Origin: JADJEK01 sp052034255
GTDB taxonomy: Bacteria; Planctomycetota; B15-G4; JADJEK01
DNA length: 64,000 bases
Reading direction: 5' to 3'
NCBI GenBank assembly: GCA_052034255.1
Contig: JBPOIU010000005.1
Location: 1 to 64,000, forward strand
The notes beneath the pieces are model-generated. The model was not told the DNA's origin, ran no database searches, and was given only the letters and a program-made list of their open reading frames with translations. Shown here in pieces: positions 40,222 through 49,058 of the stretch. Within the stretch, counting starts at the first letter, position 1, and each line of letters begins with the position of its first letter. Made by a program: the position numbers and the translations under genes.

Positions 40222-41214
40222 TCACGCTCGGGTGTCGGCGAGGACTTCCGCGAGGAACTCGGGTGCGACGTTTCCGCCCGACAACACGGCGATCGCGGTT
40301 CGCCCGTCGAGCCGCACCAGCCCGGACAGCAGCGCCGCGACCCCCACCGCTCCGGAGGGTTCGACCACGAGCTTCGCCCGCGTCGCCAGAAAACGCACGG
40401 CGCGGCGGATCGCGTCGTCGTCGACGAGCACCGTGCCGGCGACGTGTCGCCGCGCGACCGCGAACGGCAGCGCGCCGACCGCCAGCGGCATCAGGCCATC
40501 GGCGATCGTGCGCGGCGGAGTGATCGTGACGACCTGGCCGGCCGCCAACGCGCGCGTCATCGCGTCCGCCGTCGTCGGTTCGATGCCGAGCACGCGGGTC
40601 GCCGGCCGTAGCGCCGCGGCGACGGTCGCCGAGCCGGCGCACAATCCGCCGCCACCGACGGGCACCAGGACGACGTCGGGCTCGGGCAACTCTTCGAACG
40701 CCTCGAGCAGACACGTCCCTTGGCCGGCGACGATGCGCGCGTCGTCGAACGGCGGCACCATCGCGAGTCCCTCGCGCGCGACGGCGTCTTCCGCGGCCGC
40801 CTTGCGTTCGGGGGACGTGGTCCCGGCGAATCGCACCTGCGCGCCGTAACCGCGCGCCGCGTCGACCTTCGTGCGCGGCGCGGTCGTCGGCATGAAGATC
40901 ACCGCGCGAATCCCCTCCAGCGCCGCGGCCCACGCGAGCGCCTGGCCGTGATTCCCCGACGAATACGTCGTGACGCCGCGCGCCCGCATCCCGGCGTCGA
41001 GCGACCGCACGGCGTTCAGCGCGCCCCGAGCCTTGAACGAGCCGGTGCGCTGCAGGTTCTCGCACTTCAGGAACACCCGACCACCAGCGATCGCACCGAG
41101 CTGGCGCGACGACAGCAGCGGCGTGCGATGGACGTCCGCCCCGAGCCGGCCCCGGGCCCGTTCGACCTCGGCGAGCCCGACCGCCTCGATCTCCGGAACT
41201 TCTGGATTGATCAC
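40222..41214 (-). CDS. PLP-dependent threonine dehydratase / serine racemase family
   Basis: A 330-aa fold-type II PLP enzyme. The PLP-binding lysine is in RTGSFKARGALNAV; SSGNHGQALAWAA and the glycine loop VPVGGGGLCAGS are characteristic. Family members deaminate threonine or serine, or racemise serine. It lacks the C-terminal ACT regulatory domain of biosynthetic IlvA, so it is a catabolic-type or racemase-type member. The GTG start (INPEVPEIEAVG follows) avoids overlap with the divergent PAP2 gene. Confidence 0.88.
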   Translation of the reverse strand: MINPEVPEIEAVGLAEVERARGRLGADVHRTPLLSSRQLGAIAGGRVFLKCENLQRTGSFKARGALNAVRSLDAGMRARGVTTYSSGNHGQALAWAAALEGIRAVIFMPTTAPRTKVDAARGYGAQVRFAGTTSPERKAAAEDAVAREGLAMVPPFDDARIVAGQGTCLLEAFEELPEPDVVLVPVGGGGLCAGSATVAAALRPATRVLGIEPTTADAMTRALAAGQVVTITPPRTIADGLMPLAVGALPFAVARRHVAGTVLVDDDAIRRAVRFLATRAKLVVEPSGAVGVAALLSGLVRLDGRTAIAVLSGGNVAPEFLAEVLADTRA

Positions 41215-41271
41215 AGCTTCACTCGACCTTCCGTCCGAAACAAGAAACCGATGCCGCGCCCTCCGGCGGGC

Positions 41272-41280
41272 TGCTACCGT
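41272..41280 (+). promoter_or_regulatory. extended -10 promoter of the PAP2 gene
   Basis: TGCTACCGT, identical in 9 positions to the elements upstream of mtaB and the kinase gene. The predicted start near 41287 leaves a leader of about 30 nt. Confidence 0.5.
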
Positions 41281-41316
41281 AACGAGCTTCGATCGCACAC
41301 GGCATTCCCGCGCACG

Positions 41317-42171
41317 ATGAAACCATTCCTGGGCGTCCTCAACATCGTCCTGATCGCCCTGTGCGTGGTCGCGTACGTGCGCGTTGCGCATGGCGCCGGC
41401 GCGTTCGGGAAGAGCCTCGACGTCTGGCGCGATCTACCGCGCAAGGCGTCCTCACGGTTGATCGCGTTGTTGTGGTTGCTCGTGTTCGTTGTGGATCTGG
41501 TCCAGACGAAGAGCGACGCGAACTTGACCGCGGCGCTGCGCCTCGACTTCACGCCGATCATCCATCAACTCGAGGGCTCGCTGCCGGCCGCCGTACAGTC
41601 GCTGGCGTGGCCGCCTCTGACGGTGCTGCTCGCGATCGCGTACCTGATCCTGTTCCCCGGCTTGCTGTTCGGATCGGCGCACGTGTTCGACCGCGCCGGC
41701 GACGAGCGCAACGCGCTGATGGTCGGTCTGGTCTACGCGATCAACTACTTGGTGTGCCTGCCGTTCTACATCTTGTTCCCGGTGCTCGAACCCTGGTCGT
41801 TCCCGGGATCGGGAGTGTTGCCGCTCTCCGATCTGCACGTCCATCCTTGGTTGATGGACCTGGTGCGACCGATGAGCGGCATCGACAACTGCTTTCCGAG
41901 CTACCACACGTCGCTGACCGTCTCCCTGGTGATGCTCGCCCGCGACGCGGGCCCGCGGCCGTTCGCGCGCGCTGCGACCTGGAGCGGCGCGCTGGTGATC
42001 GCGTCGACGGTGTACCTCGGGTTCCACTGGGTGCTCGACGTCGTCTTCGGCGTCATCGCCGGCGTGATCTGCCACGGACTCGCGCGCCGGGTCGTCGAGT
42101 CGTCGCTGGCGCGCTCGCTGTTGCAAACCACCACGTTCGCCGAAGCACCTGGTTCGAATCCGCGTCTGTGA
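41317..42171 (+). CDS. PAP2-superfamily membrane phosphatase / inositolphosphotransferase-like
   Basis: A 284-aa protein with about six membrane helices. The PAP2 active-site pattern is CFPSYHTSLTVSL followed by FHWVLDVVFG, which gives the two catalytic histidines; the first motif (K-x6-RP) is not obvious. The closest type is the PAP2_3 / Aur1-like group that transfers head groups between lipids. It is 16 nt upstream of glgP and probably in the same transcript, though no functional link is evident. Confidence 0.8.
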   Translation: MKPFLGVLNIVLIALCVVAYVRVAHGAGAFGKSLDVWRDLPRKASSRLIALLWLLVFVVDLVQTKSDANLTAALRLDFTPIIHQLEGSLPAAVQSLAWPPLTVLLAIAYLILFPGLLFGSAHVFDRAGDERNALMVGLVYAINYLVCLPFYILFPVLEPWSFPGSGVLPLSDLHVHPWLMDLVRPMSGIDNCFPSYHTSLTVSLVMLARDAGPRPFARAATWSGALVIASTVYLGFHWVLDVVFGVIAGVICHGLARRVVESSLARSLLQTTTFAEAPGSNPRL

Positions 42172-42187
42172 GCCCGACACCGCGCCC

Positions 42188-44623
42188 ATGATCTCGATGA
42201 CCCAGATCCCGACCGCTCAGCAGCTCCGTGACTCGATCGCGCGCTATGCGCGCTATTCGCTGGGTCTCGAACTCGATCAACTCGCGCCGCGCGACGTCTA
42301 TCTCGCGACGTCGCTCGCGCTGCGCGAAGTGATCATCGACGGTCTGCTCGCCACCGAGCGGCGCTTCGCCACCACCCGTGCGAAGCGCGTGTACTACCTG
42401 TCGGTCGAGTTCCTGCTCGGCCGCGTGCTCGGCAACAACCTGCTGAACCTCGGCTTGCATGACACCTGCGCCGAAGCGCTGCGGATGCTCGGCGCGAACC
42501 TCGAGGAGCTCGAGGAACTCGAACCCGATCCCGCGCTCGGCAACGGCGGCCTCGGCCGGCTCGCGGCATGCTTCCTCGACTCGATGGCCTCGCTCGGGCT
42601 GCCCGGCTACGGCTACGGCATCAACTACGAGTTCGGCCTGTTCCGCCAATCGTTGAAGGACGGCGCGCAGGAAGAGCAGCCCGACGAATGGCGCTCGCGC
42701 GGCACACCATGGCTGCTGCGGCGTCCCGACCTCACCTGTCGCGTGCCGATCTTCGGCGCCGTCGAAGAGACGCGTAGCGCCGATCAGTCGAGCTGCCGCT
42801 GGGTCGGGTTCAAGGAAGTCCTCGGCGTGCCGTCGGACCTGCCGGTCGTCGGCTACGCCGGACGCGCGATCACGCCGTTGCGCCTGTTCGCCGCGCAGGC
42901 GTCCGAAGAATTCGACATGGCGATCTTCAACGCCGGCGACTACCTGCGCGCCGTCGAGCAGAAGATCCAATCGGAGCGCATCTCGAAAGTCCTCTACCCC
43001 GCGGACAACAGTCCCGCGGGTCGCGAGCTGCGCTTGATCCAGGAGTACTTCTTCGTCGCCTGCGCGCTGAAGGACATCCTGCATCGCCACGTGAAGACGG
43101 CCGACGACGTCAAGGCGCTGCCTGATCGCATCGCGCTGCAACTGAACGACACGCATCCCGCACTCGCCGTCGCCGAACTCATCCGCGTACTGCAAGACGA
43201 CTGGAACGTGCCGTTCGCCGATGCGTTCGAACTGACGCGGCGCACCGTCGCGTTCACCAATCACACGTTGCTCCCCGAAGCTCTCGAGCGCTGGCCCGTC
43301 GCGATGCTGGAGCGCGTGATCCCGCGCCACCTGCGGATCATCTACGCGATCAACGAGCATTTGCTCGACACGGTCGGCAAGCGTTGGCCGGGCGACGTCG
43401 ACAAACAGCGCACGCTGTCGCTGATCGGCGAGGACGGCGAGAAGCACGCGCGCATGGCGCACCTCGCGATCGCCGGCAGTCATTCAGTGAACGGCGTCTC
43501 GACGCTGCATGGGCAGCTGATCAAGACGCGGCTGGTCCCACAGTTCCACGAGCTGTGGCCGGAGCGTTTCAACGCGAAGACCAATGGCGTGACGCAGCGT
43601 CGCTGGTTGCTGAAAACGAATCCGGGCCTCGCGCGGCTGCTGTCCGAGTTGGTCGGCGACGGCTGGATCACGGACCTCGATCGTTTGCGCGGCCTCGAGC
43701 CCTTCGCGCAACACGGCGAAGTCCGCAGTCGCTTCCTCGCGATCCGCCGCGCACACAAGGAACGCCTGGCGCGCATCGTGCGCGACGAGCTCGGCATCAG
43801 CATCGATCCGGCCTCCGCGTTCGACGCCCACGTGAAGCGCATCCACGAGTACAAGCGCCAGCTGATGAACGCGCTGCGGATCGGGCTCGAGTACATCGAG
43901 CTGGTCGACGACGGCAAACCTCCGGTGCTCGCGCGCACGTACGTGTTCGCCGGCAAGGCCGCTCCGGGCTACGTCGCGGCGAAGACGATCATCCGCTTCA
44001 TCCACGCGGTCGCGGCCGTGGTCAACTCGGACCCGCGCACACGCGACGTGCTGCGCGTGGCGTACTTGCCCGACTATCGCGTCACGCTCGCCGAACGCAT
44101 CATTCCCGCCACCGACCTGTCGGCCCAGATCTCGACCGCCGGCATGGAAGCGTCGGGCACCGGCAACATGAAGTTCATGATGAACGGCGCGCTGACCGTG
44201 GGCACGCTCGACGGCGCGAACATCGAGATGCAAGACGAAGTCGGCTCCGACAACATCTTCATCTTCGGCCTGACGGCCGAGCAGATCGAAGCGCGCCGTA
44301 ACCAGGCGAAGCCGAAGGACGGTGCGACCGAACGCGATCCGCGCGTGAAGCGCATCCTGAACGCGGTGAAGGACGAGCGCTTCGGCGGTGGCCCCTTCAA
44401 GGAGCTGATCGCGAAGCTCGAGGAGCACGACCCGTACTTCGTGCTCACCGATCTGCCGCTGTTCATCGATGCGCAAGCGCGCGTGGCGGCCGTCGTCCGC
44501 GACCCCGGACAGTTCGCGCACAAGGCGCTGTTGAACGTCGCGCGCTCCGGTCGGTTCTCGTCGGATCGCACGATCCGCGACTACGCGCGCGAGATCTGGA
44601 ACGTCCCCGTCGATCCGGCGTGA
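42188..44623 (+). CDS. glgP: glycogen/starch phosphorylase
   Basis: An 811-aa phosphorylase that releases glucose-1-phosphate from alpha-glucans with PLP. YYLSVEFLLGR, PALGNGGLGRLAACFLDS, AQISTAGMEASGTGNMKFMM (PLP lysine in the last motif, shown in part: EASGTGNMKFMMNGAL) and TLDGANIEMQDEVG are all present. The length is typical. Two ATGs lie 9 nt apart (42188 and 42197); the first is used. A perfect hairpin follows 41 nt after the stop and serves the converging gene as well. Confidence 0.96.
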   Translation: MISMTQIPTAQQLRDSIARYARYSLGLELDQLAPRDVYLATSLALREVIIDGLLATERRFATTRAKRVYYLSVEFLLGRVLGNNLLNLGLHDTCAEALRMLGANLEELEELEPDPALGNGGLGRLAACFLDSMASLGLPGYGYGINYEFGLFRQSLKDGAQEEQPDEWRSRGTPWLLRRPDLTCRVPIFGAVEETRSADQSSCRWVGFKEVLGVPSDLPVVGYAGRAITPLRLFAAQASEEFDMAIFNAGDYLRAVEQKIQSERISKVLYPADNSPAGRELRLIQEYFFVACALKDILHRHVKTADDVKALPDRIALQLNDTHPALAVAELIRVLQDDWNVPFADAFELTRRTVAFTNHTLLPEALERWPVAMLERVIPRHLRIIYAINEHLLDTVGKRWPGDVDKQRTLSLIGEDGEKHARMAHLAIAGSHSVNGVSTLHGQLIKTRLVPQFHELWPERFNAKTNGVTQRRWLLKTNPGLARLLSELVGDGWITDLDRLRGLEPFAQHGEVRSRFLAIRRAHKERLARIVRDELGISIDPASAFDAHVKRIHEYKRQLMNALRIGLEYIELVDDGKPPVLARTYVFAGKAAPGYVAAKTIIRFIHAVAAVVNSDPRTRDVLRVAYLPDYRVTLAERIIPATDLSAQISTAGMEASGTGNMKFMMNGALTVGTLDGANIEMQDEVGSDNIFIFGLTAEQIEARRNQAKPKDGATERDPRVKRILNAVKDERFGGGPFKELIAKLEEHDPYFVLTDLPLFIDAQARVAAVVRDPGQFAHKALLNVARSGRFSSDRTIRDYAREIWNVPVDPA

Positions 44624-44663
44624 GGGCGCGCCAAGAGCGCGTTCGTCCGCGAGGTTCGGCCGC

Positions 44664-44722
44664 TGATCGACTACGTCCGAGCCTCGTCGCCCTGCGCGAC
44701 GAGGCTCGGACGTAGTCGATCA
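44664..44722. terminator. bidirectional stop-codon hairpin between glgP and the TPR gene
   Basis: Perfect 27-base arms (44664-44690 and 44696-44722) around the loop CCTGC. The right arm ends with the stop codon of the minus-strand TPR gene (TCA at 44720-44722). It is the cleanest member of the family that shares the core CGTCCGAG..TCGTCGC. Confidence 0.8.
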
Positions 44723-46099
44723 CCGATCCGCTGCGAGCCGATACCGCTGCGCGCGGGACTCGCAGGTCGCCGCCGCCAACGAGCCGCTCTCGAACAACTC
44801 AGCGGCCCGTTCGCACGCGGCCGCCGCCGCGGCGTGATCGCCGCGTGCCGCCTCGGCACGCGCGAGCAGCAGGAGGTCCCCGGCATTCGAGCCCGCGGTC
44901 TCCGCGACGCGTGCCCGGGCAGTTCCGTAGCCGTCGTCGAGATCACGGATCCCGTCCACGGTCGACGTCACGCGTCGCATCGCGATCGCGCGCTGCGCCG
45001 CGTCGGAACGCGCTTCATGCGCCAGGAGTCGGTCGAAGTAGCCGCGCGCCGCGTCGGCGTCTCCCGCGTACTCGGCTTGCTCCGACAATCGCCGGAGCAG
45101 GTCGGCCGTGGCGCCGTCGGCCACGTCGAGTCGGCGCAGCAGTCGCAACGCCGACGCCGCGTCGCCGCGGTCCTCGGCCAGTTGCGCGAGCGACGCCAGG
45201 ATCGCGACGTCGTCGGGCGCGCGCTCGAGCGCTTGCTGCAGGCGATCGGTCGCACGGTCGAGGTCGCCACACGCCGTCAGCACGCGCGCGTGATCGACGA
45301 ACTCCTGCGGCCCGGCATCGCTCAGCGCGCATGCGGCCTCCCAGGCCTCCAACGCTTCGTAGACGTGACCGGCACGCTCGCGGGCGAGCGCCAGTCCGCG
45401 CCAACTCGTCAGGTCCGCGGGCCGACGTTCGACGGCGCGCCCGTACCAACGCGAGGCCTCCTCGAACGCCTCGAGGTGCGCATGCAGCTCGCCGAGCACG
45501 CGACACGCGTCGGCCTCGTTCGGGTCGAGCGCCGCCGCGGCGGCGAACTCCTCCACCGCGCGCTCGATGTCCTGGTCCTCCAGCGCGAGCATGCCGACGT
45601 TGAAGTGCGGTGCCGCGTACGCGTCGTCCGCGGCGATCGCCGCAGCGAACGAAGCCAGCGCTTCGTCGCGCAACTCGAGGTCGAGCTCGATCATGCCGCG
45701 CAAGTTCATCGTGCGCGCGTCCCGCGGATCGAGCTTCACGGCGTGATCGCAGGCGTCGCGCGCTTCCGCGAACGCACCGCGCGCTTGCCGCAAGCGCGCG
45801 AGGAATGGCCACGCCGCGGCTTCTCCCGGATTGCGCGCGACGAAACGCTCGAAGGCCGCCTCGGCCTCCGCGGCGCGACCGGCGCCGTAGTGCGCCAGGC
45901 CGAGAGCGAACTCCAGCTCTGGATCCTCCGCGGCACGCGCACGCGCGCGCTCGAAGACCTCGGCCGCGCGTTCGTACTCGCGCAACTCGAGGAAGACCTG
46001 GCCGCGCAGCTTCAACACCGCGACCGAGGGTTCGTCGGCGGGCGCGAGCAACGGCGCCGCGCACGCCACGCGAAGGAGCAAAGGCAAGAGGTGCAGCAT
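44720..46099 (-). CDS. exported TPR-repeat protein
   Basis: A 459-aa protein with a signal peptide (LLPLLLRVACAAPLLAPA) and about ten tetratricopeptide repeats covering residues 25-380 (for example VFLELREYERAAEVFERARA and ALGLAHYGAGRAAEAEAAFERF). Alanine and glutamate are very frequent. TPR proteins hold protein complexes; the partner is not known. The ATG is chosen for the signal peptide. It diverges from the kinase gene, and its end overlaps the stop-codon hairpin. Confidence 0.75.
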   Translation of the reverse strand: MLHLLPLLLRVACAAPLLAPADEPSVAVLKLRGQVFLELREYERAAEVFERARARAAEDPELEFALGLAHYGAGRAAEAEAAFERFVARNPGEAAAWPFLARLRQARGAFAEARDACDHAVKLDPRDARTMNLRGMIELDLELRDEALASFAAAIAADDAYAAPHFNVGMLALEDQDIERAVEEFAAAAALDPNEADACRVLGELHAHLEAFEEASRWYGRAVERRPADLTSWRGLALARERAGHVYEALEAWEAACALSDAGPQEFVDHARVLTACGDLDRATDRLQQALERAPDDVAILASLAQLAEDRGDAASALRLLRRLDVADGATADLLRRLSEQAEYAGDADAARGYFDRLLAHEARSDAAQRAIAMRRVTSTVDGIRDLDDGYGTARARVAETAGSNAGDLLLLARAEAARGDHAAAAAACERAAELFESGSLAAATCESRAQRYRLAADR

Positions 46100-46243
46100 G
46101 GTGGATGCGTTCCTTCGCCGGGCTACTTCGAGTGGATCGACGTCGCGCTTGACGGAATCGTGGAATGACTCGATTGCGCTCAAGCCGAGGGCCTCGACGA
46201 CGCCAAGAGCGGCTCGCGCCGCCTTCGGCGAGCCGGCGCGGGC

Positions 46244-46252
46244 TGCTACCGT
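46244..46252 (+). promoter_or_regulatory. extended -10 promoter of the kinase gene
   Basis: TGCTACCGT, then 19 nt to the ATG at 46272. The predicted start near 46259 leaves a leader of about 13 nt that holds the GGAG ribosome-binding site. Confidence 0.5.
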
Positions 46253-46271
46253 GGCGCGCCGCGGAGCCCTC

Positions 46272-49034
46272 ATGTCCGAGTCGGGACCGACAGCGGAAGA
46301 TCTCTTGTTCGACGTGCTCGACCGCCGCGAACGCGGCGAAGCGGTCGACGTGGACGCGATCTGCGCGCGATACCCGCAGCAAGCGGCGCGCTTGCGCGAA
46401 CTCGAACGCGATTGGCGCCTGGCCCAGGGCGTGACCCGCGACCCGACGCTCGAGGATCCGGTGGCCGACGCGGCGCGCCAGGACGCACGCGTCGAGACGT
46501 CGAACGCCGACGCGGGCGGGTCCGCGCTGCTCGAGCAGTTGCGCGAGCGCGCGAACGCGGCGGAGCGTTACGCCGTCGAAGGCGAACTCGGCAAAGGCGG
46601 CATGGGCGTCGTGCTGCGCGTGTTCGACCGCGACTTGCGGCGCCGCCTCGCGATGAAAGTACTGCCGGACGCGGCGCGCGCGCGTGGCAGCCGATGGATG
46701 CGCTTCCTCGAGGAAGCACAAGTGAGCGCGCAGCTCGATCATCCCGGAATCGTGCCGGTGCACGAGCTCGGTCTCGATCGCGAGGGACGCGTCTTCTTCA
46801 CGATGAAACTCGTGCAGGGAGTCACGCTGGAACACGTCCTCGCGCAGCTCGCGCGCGGCGACGGTGGATGGAACACGACGCGCGTCATCGCGATCCTGCT
46901 GCGCGTGTGCGAAGCGATGGCGTTCGCGCACGCGAAAGGCGTGGTCCACCGCGACCTCAAGCCAGCGAACATCATGGTCGGGCGCTTCGGCGAGACGTAC
47001 GTGATGGACTGGGGCGTCGCACGCGTCCTCGGCGCCCCGAGCGCGCAGGGCGGCGACTCGGCCGCCACGACGTCGATCTCGTCCGAGCGCCGCGACCAGG
47101 CCGGCCGCCCGGCCGCCAACGCCTGGCTGACGCACGAGGGCGATGTCGTGGGCACTCCCGCGTACATGGCGCCGGAACAGGCCGCGGGGTCGCTCGCGCG
47201 CGTCGGCCCGCAGTCCGACGTCTACGCGATCGGAGCGATGCTGCACCAAGCCCTGACCGGTCGGTCGCCGAGCGCCGAGCCGCGCGGACGAGCCGAAGCC
47301 GCTCTCTCGCGCGCGCGCACGAACGCGCCGCCGCCTCCACTGCCACGTACCGCGCCGGCGGAGCTCGCGGCGATCTGCATCAAAGCGATGGAGCCGACTC
47401 CCGAACGGCGCTACGCGTCGATGCTGGCGCTCGCCGACGACTTGCGCGCGTACCTCGAAGGCCGAGTGGTCAAGGCGCATGCGTCGGGCGCATTCGCCGA
47501 GTTGCGCAAGTGGATCGGCCGCAATCGCGGGACCGCGGGCGCGTTGCTGGTAGCGATGCTCGCGCTGCTCGCGGTCGGGCTCGTGCAGTGGCGACGTCGC
47601 GTCGAGGTCGAAGTCGAACGCGAACGCGTCGCGGCGCGTAAGGCCGAGTTCGATCAACTCGCGGGCAAGGTCTATCTCGAACGCGCGCGCGCCGCGGCGG
47701 ACACGCTGTATCCCGCGGTACCAAGCCGCCGAGTCGATCTCGAGCGTTGGCTGGCGGTGGACTGGGCGCGACTCGACGCACTGCGTCCGCGCATCGATGC
47801 GACGATCGCGCGAATCGCGGATCGCGTCTCGCGCCCCGACGCGGCACTCGACGACACGCCCGAAGGCGAGTCGCAGCGGTTCCTGCACGCGACGCTGACG
47901 CAACTCTCGGCCGACATCGCCGCGATGGAGCGGGCCGAGACCGCGTCCGTGCGCGCCCGCCTCACGTTCGCGACGCGCCTCGAAGCGCTCGGCGCCGAGC
48001 ATCCGGCAGCGACCGTCCGGTGGGCCGATGCGGCCGCCGCGATCGCCCGCGCGGACGACGTCGTGGCGTCGGCGCGGTACCGCGACGCCGCGATCGCGCT
48101 GAAACCCCAGCTCGGCTTGGTTCCGATCGGAATGAACCCCGTCACGCGACTCTGGGAGTTCTACGACCTGCGCAGCGCATGCGACGTCGACGCGCTCGAG
48201 GACCCCGCGCGGCTCGCGATCCCGACGCACGACGCGCGCGGCGCCGTGGTCGGGGTCGACGATCCCGGAATCGTGTTCGTGTTGCTGCCGGGTGGAGTGG
48301 TCGACGTCGGCGCAGTCCCCGCATCGGCCGCGGATCCGGACGGGGATCCCCGCGCGGCGAACGACGAAGTCGAGCGCCAAGTGACGCTCGCGCCGTTCTT
48401 CTGCGCGCGGCACGAGTTGACGAAAGGTCAGTGGCTGCGGCTCGCGGGTACGGATCCGAGCTTCTATCGCTTCGGGCCGCCCTACGACGGTGATCCGCAT
48501 CCGGTCGGACCGATGCATCCCGTCGAGCAGGTCGCGTGGCACGACGCCGAACTCGTGCTGCGGCGCAACGGATCGACGCTGCCGACCGAAGCGCAGTGGG
48601 AGTACGCGGCGCGTGCGGGCACCCGCACCGCATGGTGGTCGGGCCGCGATCCGCAGGCGCTCGCCGGGGTCGCGAACGTGCTCGATCGGCGCGCCGAAGC
48701 GCGCTTCCCTGGATGGGGACGGCAGGAGGGCGACTTCGACGACGGCTATTGCAGCGTCGCTCCGGTCGGCAGTTTCCGGGCCAATGCGTTCGGGCTGTTC
48801 GACGTGCACGGCAACGTCTGGGAATGGTGCCTCGACGAGTACGCGTCGTCTCCGCGCGACTCGCGCGCCGACGACGGGCTCGCACGCGGCGGCGATCCCG
48901 CGTTGCGCGTGCTGCGCGGCGGCAGCTTCAACGATCCGGCGGCGCTCGCCCGCTGCTCGAGTCGTTCGCCGCAGGATGGTTCGATCCGCACGCCAGCGAC
49001 CGGCGTGCGCGCCATTCGTCTCCTGCAGCGTTGA
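46272..49034 (+). CDS. membrane Ser/Thr protein kinase fused to an FGE-sulfatase-type domain
   Basis: A 920-aa protein. A helical N-terminus (1-95) leads into a Hanks-type kinase domain: glycine loop ELGKGGMG (105-112), catalytic Lys129 (AMKV), HRDLKPAN with Asp228, and DWG (246-248) in place of DFG, followed by a 45-residue Ser/Ala-rich insert before GTPAYMAPEQA. A membrane helix lies at about 419-440, then a helical stretch, then from about 670 an FGE-sulfatase / SUMF1-like domain (HPVEQVAWHDAELVLRR, LPTEAQWEYAARAGT, VHGNVWEWCLDEY, RVLRGGSF). In related fusions the extracytoplasmic FGE-type domain acts as sensor, the kinase as output. The ATG is supported by GGAG and by the promoter. Both neighbours are TPR proteins on the opposite strand. 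Confidence 0.9.
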   Translation: MSESGPTAEDLLFDVLDRRERGEAVDVDAICARYPQQAARLRELERDWRLAQGVTRDPTLEDPVADAARQDARVETSNADAGGSALLEQLRERANAAERYAVEGELGKGGMGVVLRVFDRDLRRRLAMKVLPDAARARGSRWMRFLEEAQVSAQLDHPGIVPVHELGLDREGRVFFTMKLVQGVTLEHVLAQLARGDGGWNTTRVIAILLRVCEAMAFAHAKGVVHRDLKPANIMVGRFGETYVMDWGVARVLGAPSAQGGDSAATTSISSERRDQAGRPAANAWLTHEGDVVGTPAYMAPEQAAGSLARVGPQSDVYAIGAMLHQALTGRSPSAEPRGRAEAALSRARTNAPPPPLPRTAPAELAAICIKAMEPTPERRYASMLALADDLRAYLEGRVVKAHASGAFAELRKWIGRNRGTAGALLVAMLALLAVGLVQWRRRVEVEVERERVAARKAEFDQLAGKVYLERARAAADTLYPAVPSRRVDLERWLAVDWARLDALRPRIDATIARIADRVSRPDAALDDTPEGESQRFLHATLTQLSADIAAMERAETASVRARLTFATRLEALGAEHPAATVRWADAAAAIARADDVVASARYRDAAIALKPQLGLVPIGMNPVTRLWEFYDLRSACDVDALEDPARLAIPTHDARGAVVGVDDPGIVFVLLPGGVVDVGAVPASAADPDGDPRAANDEVERQVTLAPFFCARHELTKGQWLRLAGTDPSFYRFGPPYDGDPHPVGPMHPVEQVAWHDAELVLRRNGSTLPTEAQWEYAARAGTRTAWWSGRDPQALAGVANVLDRRAEARFPGWGRQEGDFDDGYCSVAPVGSFRANAFGLFDVHGNVWEWCLDEYASSPRDSRADDGLARGGDPALRVLRGGSFNDPAALARCSSRSPQDGSIRTPATGVRAIRLLQR

Positions 49035-49058
49035 AGCCCGATCCGCCGCGCACGGCCG

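Noticed and set aside
45015..48809. 1264-codon minus-strand frame across the TPR and kinase genes
   Set aside because: Composition is that of a shadow, and it spans two well-supported genes and their promoters.
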